Below are positions 15,703 to 24,496 of a DNA stretch of 27,511 bases, in pieces (position 1 is the first letter of the stretch; every line of letters starts with the position of its first letter). Made by a program: the position numbers and the translations under genes. The notes beneath the pieces were generated by a model. That model searched no databases. It had not been told where the DNA came from and saw nothing but the letters and a program-made list of their open reading frames with translations. The stretch spans positions 1-27,511 of the forward strand of contig JALXDL010000018.1 of assembly GCA_026990385.1 (NCBI GenBank), written 5' to 3'. The DNA is from DRKI01 sp011051875 (GTDB lineage: Bacteria > Desulfobacterota > Desulfobulbia > Desulfobulbales > Desulfobulbaceae).

Positions 15703-16613
15703 GAGAGATCGTTATTTTGAGCGGCAAGGGAGGGGTTGGCAAGTCGTCGCTCACCGCCGCCCTGGGATCCCTGCTCGGCAGGCGCCATACCCTGGTTTTT
15801 GCCGACACCGACGTAGACGCGCCCAATCTGCACCTGGTTCTCGGCGCTGTTCCGGTCGAAAGCCATCAGGTCTCGGTCTCGGAGAAGGCCTTTGTCGAAC
15901 CGGACCGCTGCATCGGTTGCGGCCTGTGCATGGGGGTCTGCCGTTTTGGGGCCATTGTTGGCGAAAGCCGCCCTGTCATTGCCAGGTATTCCTGCGAGGG
16001 CTGCGGGGCCTGTGCCATTGTCTGTCCCGAGGAGGCCATTGATATCCGGCAGGTGGTCAACGGTCGGGTCGACATCATGAGGGTCGGTGATCACCGGATG
16101 GTCTCGGGCAGCCTGGGTATCGGCGAGTCGAGTTCCGGCCGCCTGGTCGATGTGGTGAAGCGAATGGCCCGGGAGCAGGCTGGCGAGATCAATGCGGATC
16201 TCATCCTCACTGACGGTCCGCCGGGCATTGGCTGCCCGGTCATCGCCACCCTGAAGGGAGCGGAGCAGGTGATTGTGGTCACCGAGCCCACTCCTTCGGC
16301 GTTGAGTGATCTCGGCCGGGTGGTTGAGGTGACACGAGGTTTTCATCTGCCCCTGGGTGTGGTACTCAACAGGGCCGATATCTCGGCCGAAGGTCGCGTC
16401 CAGCTTATCCACTTCCTGCATGAACAGCGGCTGGAGCTGCTTGCCGAAATTCCCTATGATCCCGAGTTGCCACGTGCCCTGGCCCGCGGCGAGCTGGCCG
16501 TCATCACCCGGCCTGACGCAGACTCCTCCCGGGCCATCCGGCAACTGGCCCGGAGGATGGAAACCCCGGGCCCGGACAGGGGCCATACGGGCCAGGTGTT
16601 GCAATTCCTTTGA
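15699..16613 (+). CDS. MinD-type P-loop ATPase with inserted ferredoxin domain, copy 2
   Basis: A 304-residue paralogue of the preceding protein. It has the Walker A motif LSGKGGVGKSSLTAALG, DTDVDAPNLHLVLG, and DGPPGIGCPV. The inserted ferredoxin has two full motifs (CIGCGLCMGVC and CEGCGACAIVCPEEAI). It is translationally coupled to copy 1 by an ATGA overlap, so a heterodimer is likely, as is common for this family. The two differ clearly in sequence, so the pair is an old duplication and not a recent repeat. The context of NifX-type partner, DUF134 and ferredoxin supports a shared role in iron-sulfur chemistry. The last residues, after about 285, are not conserved-looking. Confidence 0.9.
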   Translation: MREIVILSGKGGVGKSSLTAALGSLLGRRHTLVFADTDVDAPNLHLVLGAVPVESHQVSVSEKAFVEPDRCIGCGLCMGVCRFGAIVGESRPVIARYSCEGCGACAIVCPEEAIDIRQVVNGRVDIMRVGDHRMVSGSLGIGESSSGRLVDVVKRMAREQAGEINADLILTDGPPGIGCPVIATLKGAEQVIVVTEPTPSALSDLGRVVEVTRGFHLPLGVVLNRADISAEGRVQLIHFLHEQRLELLAEIPYDPELPRALARGELAVITRPDADSSRAIRQLARRMETPGPDRGHTGQVLQFL

Positions 16614-16623
16614 ACACAATGAC

Positions 16624-16651
16624 TTGACAGCTTTTTTTCCATGGTTACTAT
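16624..16651 (+). promoter_or_regulatory. candidate promoter for the ferredoxin gene
   Basis: TTGACA at 16624-16629 and TACTAT at 16646-16651, spaced by 16 bp, lie just after the second ATPase gene. They leave a leader of about 105 nt before the ferredoxin ATG. This would allow the ferredoxin to be made apart from the upstream genes. Confidence 0.5.
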
Positions 16652-16764
16652 ATGCTTGGATATCAAGTTGGCTGGACCTGATTTTCATGTTACAGTCACT
16701 GGTCAATTATTGGACCCGTAGCACCGGTTCCAGACAGTAAAACTTTCAGCAAGAGGAGAAAGAC

Positions 16765-16950
16765 ATGTTTCAGGTAGATGTAGACAAGGACAAATGCACT
16801 GGTTGTGAAGAATGTGTGAACAGCTGCCCTGCCCAGGTGCTTGAGCTGGTTGACGGTAAATCCGACCCGGTCAACATGGACGAGTGTCTTGGATGCGAGA
16901 CCTGTGTCGAGGTATGCCCGGAGGGCGCCATCACCGTTACAGAGGTGTAA
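16765..16950 (+). CDS. 2[4Fe-4S] ferredoxin
   Basis: A 61-residue bacterial ferredoxin with two complete cluster motifs. The first is CTGCEECVNSCP (C11, C14, C17, C21) and the second is CLGCETCVEVCPEGAI. The protein is strongly acidic, as low-potential electron carriers usually are. A good ribosome-binding site (AAGAGGAGAAAG) precedes the ATG. It closes the locus and is a natural electron partner for the HdrA-like flavoproteins and the ferredoxin-ATPases, though it could also serve the whole cell. A terminator-like hairpin follows 70 bp later. Confidence 0.95.
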   Translation: MFQVDVDKDKCTGCEECVNSCPAQVLELVDGKSDPVNMDECLGCETCVEVCPEGAITVTEV

Positions 16951-17019
16951 ACACCCTTTATTGACTGCTTAACACCTGGTAATCATACAATAAAAATATT
17001 TCGGGACCCTGTTGTGCAG

Positions 17020-17058
17020 GAAGATCCCCCGGAGGCATGCCGTCACCGGGGGATCTTC
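17020..17058 (+). terminator. strong hairpin after the ferredoxin gene
   Basis: GAAGATCCCCCGG at 17020-17032 pairs perfectly with CCGGGGGATCTTC at 17046-17058 around a 13-nt loop. The following sequence has only a weak T-run (GTTTG). It probably ends the redox-locus transcript, or acts as a Rho-aided terminator. Confidence 0.65.
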
Positions 17059-17146
17059 GCCGTTTGTAGTGGCCGGGACCATGAAGGGCACGGTCCGACC
17101 ATGCAGGGGCATGTGAACATCGCCCGGACAAAAAAAGGGGAAATAT

Positions 17147-17650
17147 ATGTTACCGGAAGTAAAAAAGATCCTGTACGCAACCGATCTCTCTGACAATGCA
17201 AAGGTCGCCATGGGGTGGGCCATGAGCCTGGCCAACCACTACGATGCCACGATCACCACCCTGCATGTCATGCCGGACATGGTGGAGGAGATGTCCCTGG
17301 CCATGGGATATGCCGCGGCCACCGATTTTGTCTCCAGGAGCCTGAAGGAGTACAACAAGGAAAAAGGTGACGAACTGCATAAGACCATAGTCGACAAGAT
17401 CAAGTCGGCCTGCAGCGAGGTCCACGGCGATGACCTTGGCGCCTGCCGGCTGGATCTGAACAATGTCATTATCAAGACCGGCCATCCCGTGAAGGTGATC
17501 GTCGCCGAGGCCACGGAAGGTGATTACGACCTGGTGGTCATGGGACGTCGCGGGCGCGGGATTATCGATGATGTCCTGCTTGGTTCCGTGGCCCGTGGAG
17601 TTGTCCAGAAATGCCCCAAGCCCGTTCTGACCATCCGGTATTCCGGTTGA
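17147..17650 (+). CDS. universal stress protein (UspA family)
   Basis: A 167-residue single-domain Usp protein. The N-terminus EVKKILYATDLSDNAKVAM is typical, and the nucleotide-binding signature G-2x-G-9x-G-S is complete in MGRRGRGIIDDVLLGSVARG. It should therefore be an ATP-binding form. The insert at residues 50-100 is somewhat long for the family. It stands between two terminator hairpins and so is probably a single-gene unit. Its relation to the redox locus is only positional. Usp proteins act in stress survival, and no partner can be assigned. Confidence 0.92.
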   Translation: MLPEVKKILYATDLSDNAKVAMGWAMSLANHYDATITTLHVMPDMVEEMSLAMGYAAATDFVSRSLKEYNKEKGDELHKTIVDKIKSACSEVHGDDLGACRLDLNNVIIKTGHPVKVIVAEATEGDYDLVVMGRRGRGIIDDVLLGSVARGVVQKCPKPVLTIRYSG

Positions 17651-17685
17651 CCGGATCAGCTCCGCGATCCTTGGAATCAAGGGAT

Positions 17686-17736
17686 AAGGGGTGGTGCCAG
17701 TAATTCCTCCTTGCACTGGCATCACCCCTTTTCTTT
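17686..17736 (+). terminator. intrinsic terminator after the Usp gene
   Basis: A 16-bp stem, AAGGGGTGGTGCCAGT at 17686-17701 with ACTGGCATCACCCCTT at 17715-17730, has a single G-T wobble position and a 13-nt loop. It is followed by TTCTTT. This is the clearest Rho-independent terminator in the window. Confidence 0.85.
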
Positions 17737-17788
17737 GTGCAGGCATCGTAGGGGCTGGTTGCCGGATCCCTCTCTGGACCCATACGGT

Positions 17789-17817
17789 TTGACAACCGGG
17801 CCGCTTTCTCCTATATA
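17789..17817 (+). promoter_or_regulatory. sigma-70 promoter of rfbBC
   Basis: TTGACA at 17789-17794 and TATATA at 17812-17817 are separated by 17 bp. They lie 80 bp before the rfbB start, just after the Usp terminator. Confidence 0.7.
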
Positions 17818-17897
17818 GGTATGCTGTCTCAGTTACGGGGGATGGAGGCAGGGGACCGGGTTCCCTGAACACGCCGTCAAATCAAGAGGAGAGCGTC

Positions 17898-18983
17898 ATG
17901 AAGAGAACGGTCCTGGTGACCGGGGGCTGCGGTTTCATCGGTTCCAATTTCATTCACCTGCTCCTGGAAACCGGAGGGGAGGACTGGCAGGTGGTCAACC
18001 TGGACCGGCTGACCTATGCCGGCAACCTGGAGAGTCTGCGTGACGTGGCCGACCATCCGGCCTACACCTTTGTCCGCGGCGACATCTGCGACCGGGACCT
18101 GGTGGATTCCCTGTTTTCCGGGCACGGTATCGACACCGTGGTCCACTTCGCCGCCGAGTCCCACGTGGACCGCTCCATAACCGGTCCGGCCGAGTTCATC
18201 CGTACCAATATCAACGGCACATTCACCCTGCTCGAGGCCGCGAAAAAGTACTGGCTGGACCAGGGCGACCCGGAGCGGTGCCGGTTTCTTCACGTCTCCA
18301 CGGACGAGGTCTACGGCTCCCTGGGCGAAAGCGGCTATTTCACCGAGGAGAGCCCCTACGACCCCCGCTCCCCCTATTCCGCCTCCAAGGCCGCCTCGGA
18401 TCACCTGGTGCGCGCCTACTTCCATACCTATGGCCTGCCGGTCCTGGTCACCAACTGCTCCAACAATTACGGCCCCTACCAGTTCCCCGAGAAGCTGATT
18501 CCGCTGGTGCTCAACAACTGCCTGCAGGGCAGGCCGCTGCCCGTGTACGGTGACGGCGGCAATGTGCGCGACTGGCTCTACGTGCGCGACCACTGCGAGG
18601 CCATAGTCCGGGTGCTGGAGCAGGGGCGGTGCGGTGAATCCTACAACATCGGCGGCCACAACGAGAAAAAGAACCTGGAAGTGGTGGAATTGCTCTGCGA
18701 CATGGTGGATGCCAAGGCGGGTCCCCTGCCGTCGGGCGTGCCCCGCCGCTCCCTCATCACCTTTGTCAACGACCGGCCCGGTCATGACCGGCGCTATGCC
18801 ATCGATGCGGCCAAGATCGACCGGGAACTGGGCTGGCGGCCGCGTTACAGCTTCGAGCAGGGCATCGATGCCACCGTGGACTGGTACCTGGCCAACCGGG
18901 AATGGATGGAGTCGGTGATGGACGGTTCCTACCGCCGGTACTACGAATTGATGTATGGCGCAATGGCACAGGGGGAAGAGTGA
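17898..18983 (+). CDS. rfbB: dTDP-glucose 4,6-dehydratase
   Basis: This enzyme converts dTDP-glucose to dTDP-4-keto-6-deoxyglucose, the second step toward dTDP-rhamnose. The protein has 361 residues, the standard length for RmlB/RfbB. The NAD-binding motif is VTGGCGFIGSNFIHLL, followed by NLDRLTYAGNLESL, which is typical of this enzyme. The catalytic Tyr-Lys pair lies in SPYSASKAASDHL. STDEVYGSLG and CSNNYGPYQFPEKLIPL are also conserved. The start has an AAGAGGAGAG ribosome-binding site. Its stop overlaps the start of rfbC by one base. The other pathway genes rfbA and rfbD are not in the window. Confidence 0.97.
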   Translation: MKRTVLVTGGCGFIGSNFIHLLLETGGEDWQVVNLDRLTYAGNLESLRDVADHPAYTFVRGDICDRDLVDSLFSGHGIDTVVHFAAESHVDRSITGPAEFIRTNINGTFTLLEAAKKYWLDQGDPERCRFLHVSTDEVYGSLGESGYFTEESPYDPRSPYSASKAASDHLVRAYFHTYGLPVLVTNCSNNYGPYQFPEKLIPLVLNNCLQGRPLPVYGDGGNVRDWLYVRDHCEAIVRVLEQGRCGESYNIGGHNEKKNLEVVELLCDMVDAKAGPLPSGVPRRSLITFVNDRPGHDRRYAIDAAKIDRELGWRPRYSFEQGIDATVDWYLANREWMESVMDGSYRRYYELMYGAMAQGEE

Positions 18984-19528
18984 TGACCATCCATCCCACC
19001 GAGATCCCGGACGTGCTGGTGATCGAGCCCAGGGTGTTCGGCGATGAGCGCGGCTTTTTCTTCGAGAGTTTCAACCAGCGGACCTGGGAAGAGGAGACCG
19101 GTCTTGCCACCCGGTTCGTGCAGGAGAACCATTCCCGCTCGGTCCGCCATGTCCTGCGCGGCCTCCACTACCAGATCCGCCAGCCCCAGGGCAAGCTGGT
19201 CCGCGTGATCCTGGGAACGGTCTTTGACGTGGCCGTGGACCTGCGCCGCTCTTCGCCCACCTTCGGCCGCTGGGTGGGCCGGGAGCTGTCAGCGGACAAC
19301 AAGCGGCAGATGTGGATCCCGGAAGGTTTTGCCCATGGTTTTGTCGTTCTCTCCGAGGCGGCCGAGTTTCTCTACCTCACCACGGACTATTATGCCCCGG
19401 AACATGAACGCTCCGTGATCTGGAACGATCCCGATCTTGCCATCGACTGGCCCCTGGAAGGCATGCCCGTCCTTTCGGTCAAGGACCGCCAGGCACCCCT
19501 GTTGAAGGACGCCGATCTTTTTGCCTGA
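18983..19528 (+). CDS. rfbC: dTDP-4-dehydrorhamnose 3,5-epimerase
   Basis: A 181-residue cupin-fold epimerase of normal length, acting after RfbB in dTDP-rhamnose synthesis for surface polysaccharide. Diagnostic stretches are VLVIEPRVFGDERGFFFESF, the catalytic-histidine region VLRGLHYQ, and PQGKLVRVILGTVFDVAVDL. The C-terminal part has WIPEGFAHGFVVLSE and YYAPEHERSVIWNDP. The ATG at 18983 overlaps the rfbB stop (TGATG), so the two are translated together. Its 3' end faces the exonuclease gene on the other strand, with a gap of only 50 bp and no obvious terminator. Confidence 0.96.
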   Translation: MTIHPTEIPDVLVIEPRVFGDERGFFFESFNQRTWEEETGLATRFVQENHSRSVRHVLRGLHYQIRQPQGKLVRVILGTVFDVAVDLRRSSPTFGRWVGRELSADNKRQMWIPEGFAHGFVVLSEAAEFLYLTTDYYAPEHERSVIWNDPDLAIDWPLEGMPVLSVKDRQAPLLKDADLFA

Positions 19529-19578
19529 ACCCGCAGGCCCACGCCGGCCGCTTCCGGACCGATTCCATCATCCTGCCG

Positions 19579-21582
19579 TTACCATTCCACCCGCAGCACG
19601 TTGTCCAGGGGACTGACCCGGGCGATCTTGACCCGCACCGTGTCACCCGGTTCCACCGGAAAGGCCGGGTTGGGCGGCAGGTCGATGTCGAAGAGGCAGT
19701 CGGTGAGCAGGAGGTTGATCCGTTTTGGTCCCTGGCTGACCACCAGGGCGCTGAGCCGTTCGCCGACCCGGGTCTCCAGGTAGCGGAGGATCCAGTAGCG
19801 GTGCCGCTGCTGGCGCACGGTGTTGGCCCGCCCCAGTTTCTGGTTGATGATCCCGGCAAACGTCTTGCATTCGCCCAGGGAGAAGAGGATGCCCCGGCCG
19901 TGCAGCAGGCTGGAGAGCTGGTGCTGCATGACCAGGTCCAGGAAACGCCGGATGGGCGAAGTGACCGTGGTGTAGCAGTTCACGCCCAGGCCGCTGTGCG
20001 GCTTGGGATGGGCGGTCAGTTCACCGCGGGAAAGGAAGCGGCGCTGGCGGGCGATGTCCTGGAGCGCGTTGCGCACCCCGGAGATGATCCGCTTTTTCGG
20101 CGGTGGCTGGGAACGGAACAGGCCCGGCGCCTCCTGGCCGGCCAGGTAGGAGGCGGCGATGGTGTTGGCCAGGATCATCAGCTCGGAGACCAGGGTTCGG
20201 GCCGGCGTGTCCACCGGCATGAGGCGGACCCGGATATTGTCGCGGTCGCTGATATCGATGTTGACATCGGGCAGGGAAAGGAACAGTGCCCCCCGTTCGG
20301 CCCGTTTCCTGCGCAGGATGGTGCAGAGCGAGTTGAGCAGGGTCAGGTCGTCATCCGTGCCCATGGCCTGGTCCACTTCCTGGTAGGTACGCTGGCGTTT
20401 CACCGTGACCACGGCCGGGGTGAGGGTGGTGCCGAGGATCTCGCCCTCCCTGGTCATGCGGACCAGGAAGGAGAGTACGGGGCGCGGCCGGTCGCGGAGC
20501 AGGCTGAACACGCCCTGGGACAGGGATTCCGGCAGCATGGGCACCTGGCCCTCGGGAAAGTAGAGCGAGGTGCCCCGTTCCTGGGCTTCGGCAAAGAGGG
20601 GATCACGCGGCGAGATGAACGAGGAGACATCGGTGATGTGAATACCGATGCGCACGGTCCCGTCATCAAGACGTTCCAGGTGCAGGGCGTCGTCAAAGTC
20701 GCGGGTGTCGGCACCGTCGATGGTGAACACGTCCAGGTGGCGCAGGTCCTTGCGCCGCGCATCGGCCAGGAGCTCCTCCACCTGCGGCTCCCCGATGCGG
20801 CGCGCGTTCTCCAGGCATTCCCGGCCAAAAGCCACCGGCTGCTCGGCCTTGCGCAGGGCGATGTTCTCGTCCGCATCCCATACTCCGCTTTTCACCAGCA
20901 GGTGATGGCCGTCGTGGGGCGCGGTCAGTTCCGCCCGTTTCAGCAGCTGCCTGACCAGGTCGCTCTCCGCGGCCTCGCTGCCGAACAGGACATACTCTTC
21001 CAGCCAGGCCAGGCAGCGATCCCGGTCGGGCCACTGTTCCGGGCCAGGCTGCTCGCCGTTCATGATCCTGCGCAGGGCCTCGGCGCCACGCTCCAGGATC
21101 GCCTCCTTTTCCTTTTCCTTTTCCCGCTGGTGGCGGAGCTGTTCCACCTGTTCCGGGGTATGGACCGTAACCAGGCCGTTCTTGTACTTGAAGAAGAAAC
21201 GGTCGGCAAAGACAGCCCGGAGAAATGCGGCCACCTGGTCGTCGGTCAACTCGCCACCGAAGAGAAGGCCGGCCAGAAATTCGGCCGGAAAGGCGGTCTG
21301 TTCCTCTTCACTGGCCAGTTCCCATACCTCGGCCAGGTCGATGGTCCGGGCAAGCGCTTTTCTCTTCTCGGCCGCATTCCTGAGGATTTCCTGCAGGGCC
21401 TCGCGGCCCATGTCCGTGGGATAACGGCTGCGGGAGGCGATGAGGACCCTGGATTCGGGGAGATTGACCTCGCGGCCGTTCTGGTTGAGCAGGCGCAGGC
21501 GTTTGCCGGTATCCTGCATGACCAGGGCGCAGAGAAACCTGCCGCTTTCGATATATTCGATCAGGCTGCCTGGTGGTATCAT
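19579..21582 (-). CDS. RNase II/RNase R-family 3'-5' exoribonuclease
   Basis: A 667-residue RNB-domain protein. The N-terminal 250 residues include a small beta-barrel-like start (IEYIESGRFLCALVMQDTGK) and a charged helical stretch. The catalytic RNB domain starts near residue 280 with FTIDGADTRDFDDALHLE, which carries the metal-binding aspartates. It continues with GIHITDVSSFI, EGQVPMLPESLSQGVFSLL and NCYTTVTSPIRRFLDLVMQH. A degenerate S1-like barrel closes the protein. The length and layout fit the shorter RNase II-like enzymes seen in several bacterial phyla and not full-size RNase R. It would degrade single-stranded RNA processively. It is divergent from era, and no clear ribosome-binding site precedes the ATG at 21582. 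Confidence 0.9.
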   Translation of the reverse strand: MIPPGSLIEYIESGRFLCALVMQDTGKRLRLLNQNGREVNLPESRVLIASRSRYPTDMGREALQEILRNAAEKRKALARTIDLAEVWELASEEEQTAFPAEFLAGLLFGGELTDDQVAAFLRAVFADRFFFKYKNGLVTVHTPEQVEQLRHQREKEKEKEAILERGAEALRRIMNGEQPGPEQWPDRDRCLAWLEEYVLFGSEAAESDLVRQLLKRAELTAPHDGHHLLVKSGVWDADENIALRKAEQPVAFGRECLENARRIGEPQVEELLADARRKDLRHLDVFTIDGADTRDFDDALHLERLDDGTVRIGIHITDVSSFISPRDPLFAEAQERGTSLYFPEGQVPMLPESLSQGVFSLLRDRPRPVLSFLVRMTREGEILGTTLTPAVVTVKRQRTYQEVDQAMGTDDDLTLLNSLCTILRRKRAERGALFLSLPDVNIDISDRDNIRVRLMPVDTPARTLVSELMILANTIAASYLAGQEAPGLFRSQPPPKKRIISGVRNALQDIARQRRFLSRGELTAHPKPHSGLGVNCYTTVTSPIRRFLDLVMQHQLSSLLHGRGILFSLGECKTFAGIINQKLGRANTVRQQRHRYWILRYLETRVGERLSALVVSQGPKRINLLLTDCLFDIDLPPNPAFPVEPGDTVRVKIARVSPLDNVLRVEW

Positions 21583-21751
21583 GGGTGGAATAGATTGCTA
21601 AGTTTGTTCGTCATGGTAAGCTGTGTGCTCTGCGGCGGCAGGTTTTTCCTCAGCAGGGCGTGCGGGCCGCGGAATCTACAGTGGATAGCATCAATGGACA
21701 AGTTTGTCATGGAAAATCAGGTGGCAGTGGAGAGGAAAAGGAGAGGGGACC

Positions 21752-22669
21752 GTGGCTGACAGCAGTGAAAATACCCACCGTTCCGGCGTGGTGGCCATGG
21801 TCGGACCGCCCAATGCCGGCAAGTCGACACTTCTCAACCGTCTCCTGGGCCAGAAGATCGCCATCGTCACCCCCCGGCCGCAGACCACCCGCAACCGGAT
21901 CGTCGGCATCGTCACCGGCGGCACATACCAGATCATCATGCTCGACACCCCGGGCCTGCACCGGCCACGGGAGCTGCTGAACCGGGAAATGGTGCGGATC
22001 GCCCTGGAGAGTCTGCACGAGGCGGATGTGGCACTGTTCCTGGTCGACGCAACAGCGCAGGCCGGCAGGAAACTGGAAAAGAAACGGCGGGAATATGGCG
22101 AATACCTGGACAAGGTGCAGTGTCCCGCCGTGCTGGCCATCAACAAGATCGATCTGGTCCGGCCCGAAGAGCTCCTGCCCCTCATCGACTGGTACCGCTC
22201 CCTGCATCCCTTTGCCGCCGTGGTCCCCATCTCTGCCCTGCATGGCGACAACACCGATGCGTTGCTTCGCGAAATGGTCGCAAGGCTTCCCGAGGGACCA
22301 CAGTACTATCCCGCCGACCTGCCTACTGATGCGACGGAGCGGTTCATCGTGGCCGAAATCATCCGGGAAAAGATCTTCCTCCTCACCCGGGAGGAAATTC
22401 CCTATTCCACCGCAGTGCTGATCGACTCCTTCCGCGAGAGCGATGATGCACGCAAACCGGTGGTGATCCATGCCACCATCATCGTGGAGCGGGGTTCCCA
22501 GAAGGGGATCATTATCGGCCAGCGCGGCCGGATGCTGGCCGAGATCCGCAGGAGCGCCTCAACAGAGATCGCACAGCTCCTCGACTGCCGGGTCCGGTTG
22601 CAGCTCTGGGTCAAGGTCAAGAAGAAGTGGACCAGGAACGAAAATATCCTCAGGGAGCTGGGGATGTAA
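21752..22669 (+). CDS. era: GTPase Era
   Basis: A 305-residue GTPase needed for maturation of 16S rRNA and assembly of the small ribosomal subunit. The G1 motif is VGPPNAGKSTLLN, followed by PRPQTTRNRIVGIVT (switch I), the G3 motif LDTPGLHRPRELLNREM, and the G4 motif INKIDLV. The C-terminal KH domain contains IIVERGSQKGIIIGQRGRML and ends normally at WTRNENILRELGM. The GTG at 21752 is chosen because AAAGGAG lies 8 bp upstream and the protein then starts like other Era proteins. An upstream in-frame extension from 21704 has no such support. Confidence 0.95.
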   Translation: MADSSENTHRSGVVAMVGPPNAGKSTLLNRLLGQKIAIVTPRPQTTRNRIVGIVTGGTYQIIMLDTPGLHRPRELLNREMVRIALESLHEADVALFLVDATAQAGRKLEKKRREYGEYLDKVQCPAVLAINKIDLVRPEELLPLIDWYRSLHPFAAVVPISALHGDNTDALLREMVARLPEGPQYYPADLPTDATERFIVAEIIREKIFLLTREEIPYSTAVLIDSFRESDDARKPVVIHATIIVERGSQKGIIIGQRGRMLAEIRRSASTEIAQLLDCRVRLQLWVKVKKKWTRNENILRELGM

Positions 22670-23324
22670 GGAGGGGACAGGGAACCTGGCATCTCTATTG
22701 GGTTTGGGCGATCACGCCAGTGTCAAGCCTGGCCCGCAGGGGCTCGCCAGGAGAGGGGCCGCGGCGACTGATGACAAACGTCGGCATAGCCCGCAGGGCA
22801 CGAAGGATTCACACGCTCTGTCACCGCATACCCGGGCCCGGGCAACCGGAATGCAGGCCGGTGCCACAAGCGGCGGCGAAGCCGGCAGGTTGTGCTCGGC
22901 ACTGTCCGATCAACGAGTCTGTAGAAAACGCCCTGCTGGCAGGACTCACATGCTGTCAACCCGGGCCTTTGAACTTGGTGGCCATGTGGTTCTTCACCTG
23001 TACATGATCACCACTCCGGAACAAATGTTTTCCGGCCGCTCATATCGTCATGGCCAACAGCGTCCTGGCGGCGTTGCTTATCCGGTATCCGGCTGGTCAC
23101 CCCTTCTATCTCGGCCGCCTTTCTCATTCGAAATTCAGGGTAATTGGATATCTCGTGATCGGTTGTGGTCATGCTCATGTCTGCTGCAGAGAAATTACCG
23201 GCTTTTCTGTCAGCATGGAGTATCCTTTACCTTTTCCTGCTGTTTGAACGCTCAAGATCAACGGCAGTAATGAAGCGCAGCGAGATTACCATCCTGTATA
23301 CCGCCTTGTCAGTCCTTTGATTAT
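22670..23324. other. gene-free stretch between era and the AT-rich island
   Basis: About 650 bp in which no frame gives a recognisable protein. The first 350 bp are GC-rich like the chromosome. From about 23270 the sequence turns AT-rich, marking the edge of the foreign island. A short frame at 23050-23247 is open but resembles nothing I know. No terminator or RNA gene stands out. It could be eroded sequence left by earlier insertions. Confidence 0.5.
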
Positions 23325-24407
23325 TCATAATAAAGCCATCGGTCGATACACTAAAAAATATAATCCGATTGAAATAAACAATGATATGTATCCCATTAAA
23401 AGAAATTTTGCAGTAAATATCGATGTATTATTTATATGTTCATGTGTAACATATAATTTATAGGCTATAAGATTTGCAAGTGAACCAAATAAGCTCCCAA
23501 AACCACCTGCATTTGAACCCCATAACAATGCTTTCCAGTTTGATGTAAACTCGGCGAATAATAGTGTTGCAGGAACATTACTCATAATTTGGCTTGCAAG
23601 GGCTGAAAATATAAAAATATGCCCTGAATGGCTTATTTCCGATGTCAGTATAGTCTTCAGATTGTCAGCGATACCAAAAAAGAACAAGAAGCTGAATAGT
23701 AGGCCATAATCAACACGTAAGGCTTTTTGGTCAAATGCGAGCGCAAAAACAATGACAACAATTCCGGCTGCAACAGGTAGAACTCGGAATACAGTTAGAA
23801 GAACAACAACAAAAAACACACCATAGAGATATGCCTTTTTATTGATGTTCTGTGTGTTACTTTCCTGTGACTCAATTTTTACTTTAACAAGAATTGAAGA
23901 AACAGTCAGCAAGCCGAGAAAAGCCAAAGAAAACGGGGCAATTGTTTTTATGAATGTGCCAAGATCAACACCATAAAACCAGTAAATATAAAGGTTCTGA
24001 GGATTGCCAATCGGAATCAGGGCGGAGCCGGAATTAGCCGCTAATGCCTCCAGAATAATGAGAATATCTTTTCGGTTGATGCTAAGCGATAACGTAAGAG
24101 GGACAATGACTATTAACGCAATATCATTTGTTACCAGCATGGACAGAAAAAATGTTGTCAGTACCAGCTTGAACGGAATGGCTTTACCCTTTTCTATGCT
24201 GCGTGCGATTTTTAAGATTATCCCGGTTCTCTGCAATCCTTTTATGGTAACAAACAACACAAACAAGATAAACAGCACCTGCAACTCATTGACAGAGTAG
24301 ACTGGAAGGCGTTTTGTGTAAAAAGACGTCAGCGCAAAGCCAGCGCCCGAGGCAATGACCAGCCACTCTTTCAGGACAAAGTCAATGAATGTCACCTGGG
24401 CTTTCAA
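23325..24407 (-). CDS. SLC13/ArsB-like anion permease
   Basis: A 360-residue, very hydrophobic protein with about ten membrane segments. It resembles the ArsB/CitMHS/SLC13 transporter superfamily. Two related signature regions are visible: LVTNDIALIVIVPLTL with SGSALIPIGNPQNLYIYW, and SNVPATLLFAEF with SNAGGFGSLFGSLANLI. This duplicated N-G-P/SN pattern is typical of the ion-transporter fold. The substrate cannot be told from sequence, but a dicarboxylate, sulfate or other anion is likely. The start given is a TTG, and a GTG at 24395 is an alternative. Codon use is strongly AT-rich, unlike the chromosomal genes upstream, so it was probably acquired by transfer. Confidence 0.8.
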   Translation of the reverse strand: MKAQVTFIDFVLKEWLVIASGAGFALTSFYTKRLPVYSVNELQVLFILFVLFVTIKGLQRTGIILKIARSIEKGKAIPFKLVLTTFFLSMLVTNDIALIVIVPLTLSLSINRKDILIILEALAANSGSALIPIGNPQNLYIYWFYGVDLGTFIKTIAPFSLAFLGLLTVSSILVKVKIESQESNTQNINKKAYLYGVFFVVVLLTVFRVLPVAAGIVVIVFALAFDQKALRVDYGLLFSFLFFFGIADNLKTILTSEISHSGHIFIFSALASQIMSNVPATLLFAEFTSNWKALLWGSNAGGFGSLFGSLANLIAYKLYVTHEHINNTSIFTAKFLLMGYISLFISIGLYFLVYRPMALL

Positions 24408-24496
24408 TAGTACTCTCGATATCTGATATGAGGGCTAATGGTCGAGCTCAGGGCTCTGGGAAGCACGAGCTGCCGGCTTAGCTCTTGTTGCCTGAA

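Noticed and set aside
23050..23247. 65-codon open frame in the gap after era
   Set aside because: It has no ribosome-binding site and no recognisable features, and overlapping frames of similar length are open as well.
24430..24484. Weak inverted repeat (GGGCTAA with TTAGCTC, AGCTC with GAGCT) as a third attC
   Set aside because: The outer boxes miss the invariant AAC/GTT bases, and a 6-by-6 internal mismatch separates the two short stems.
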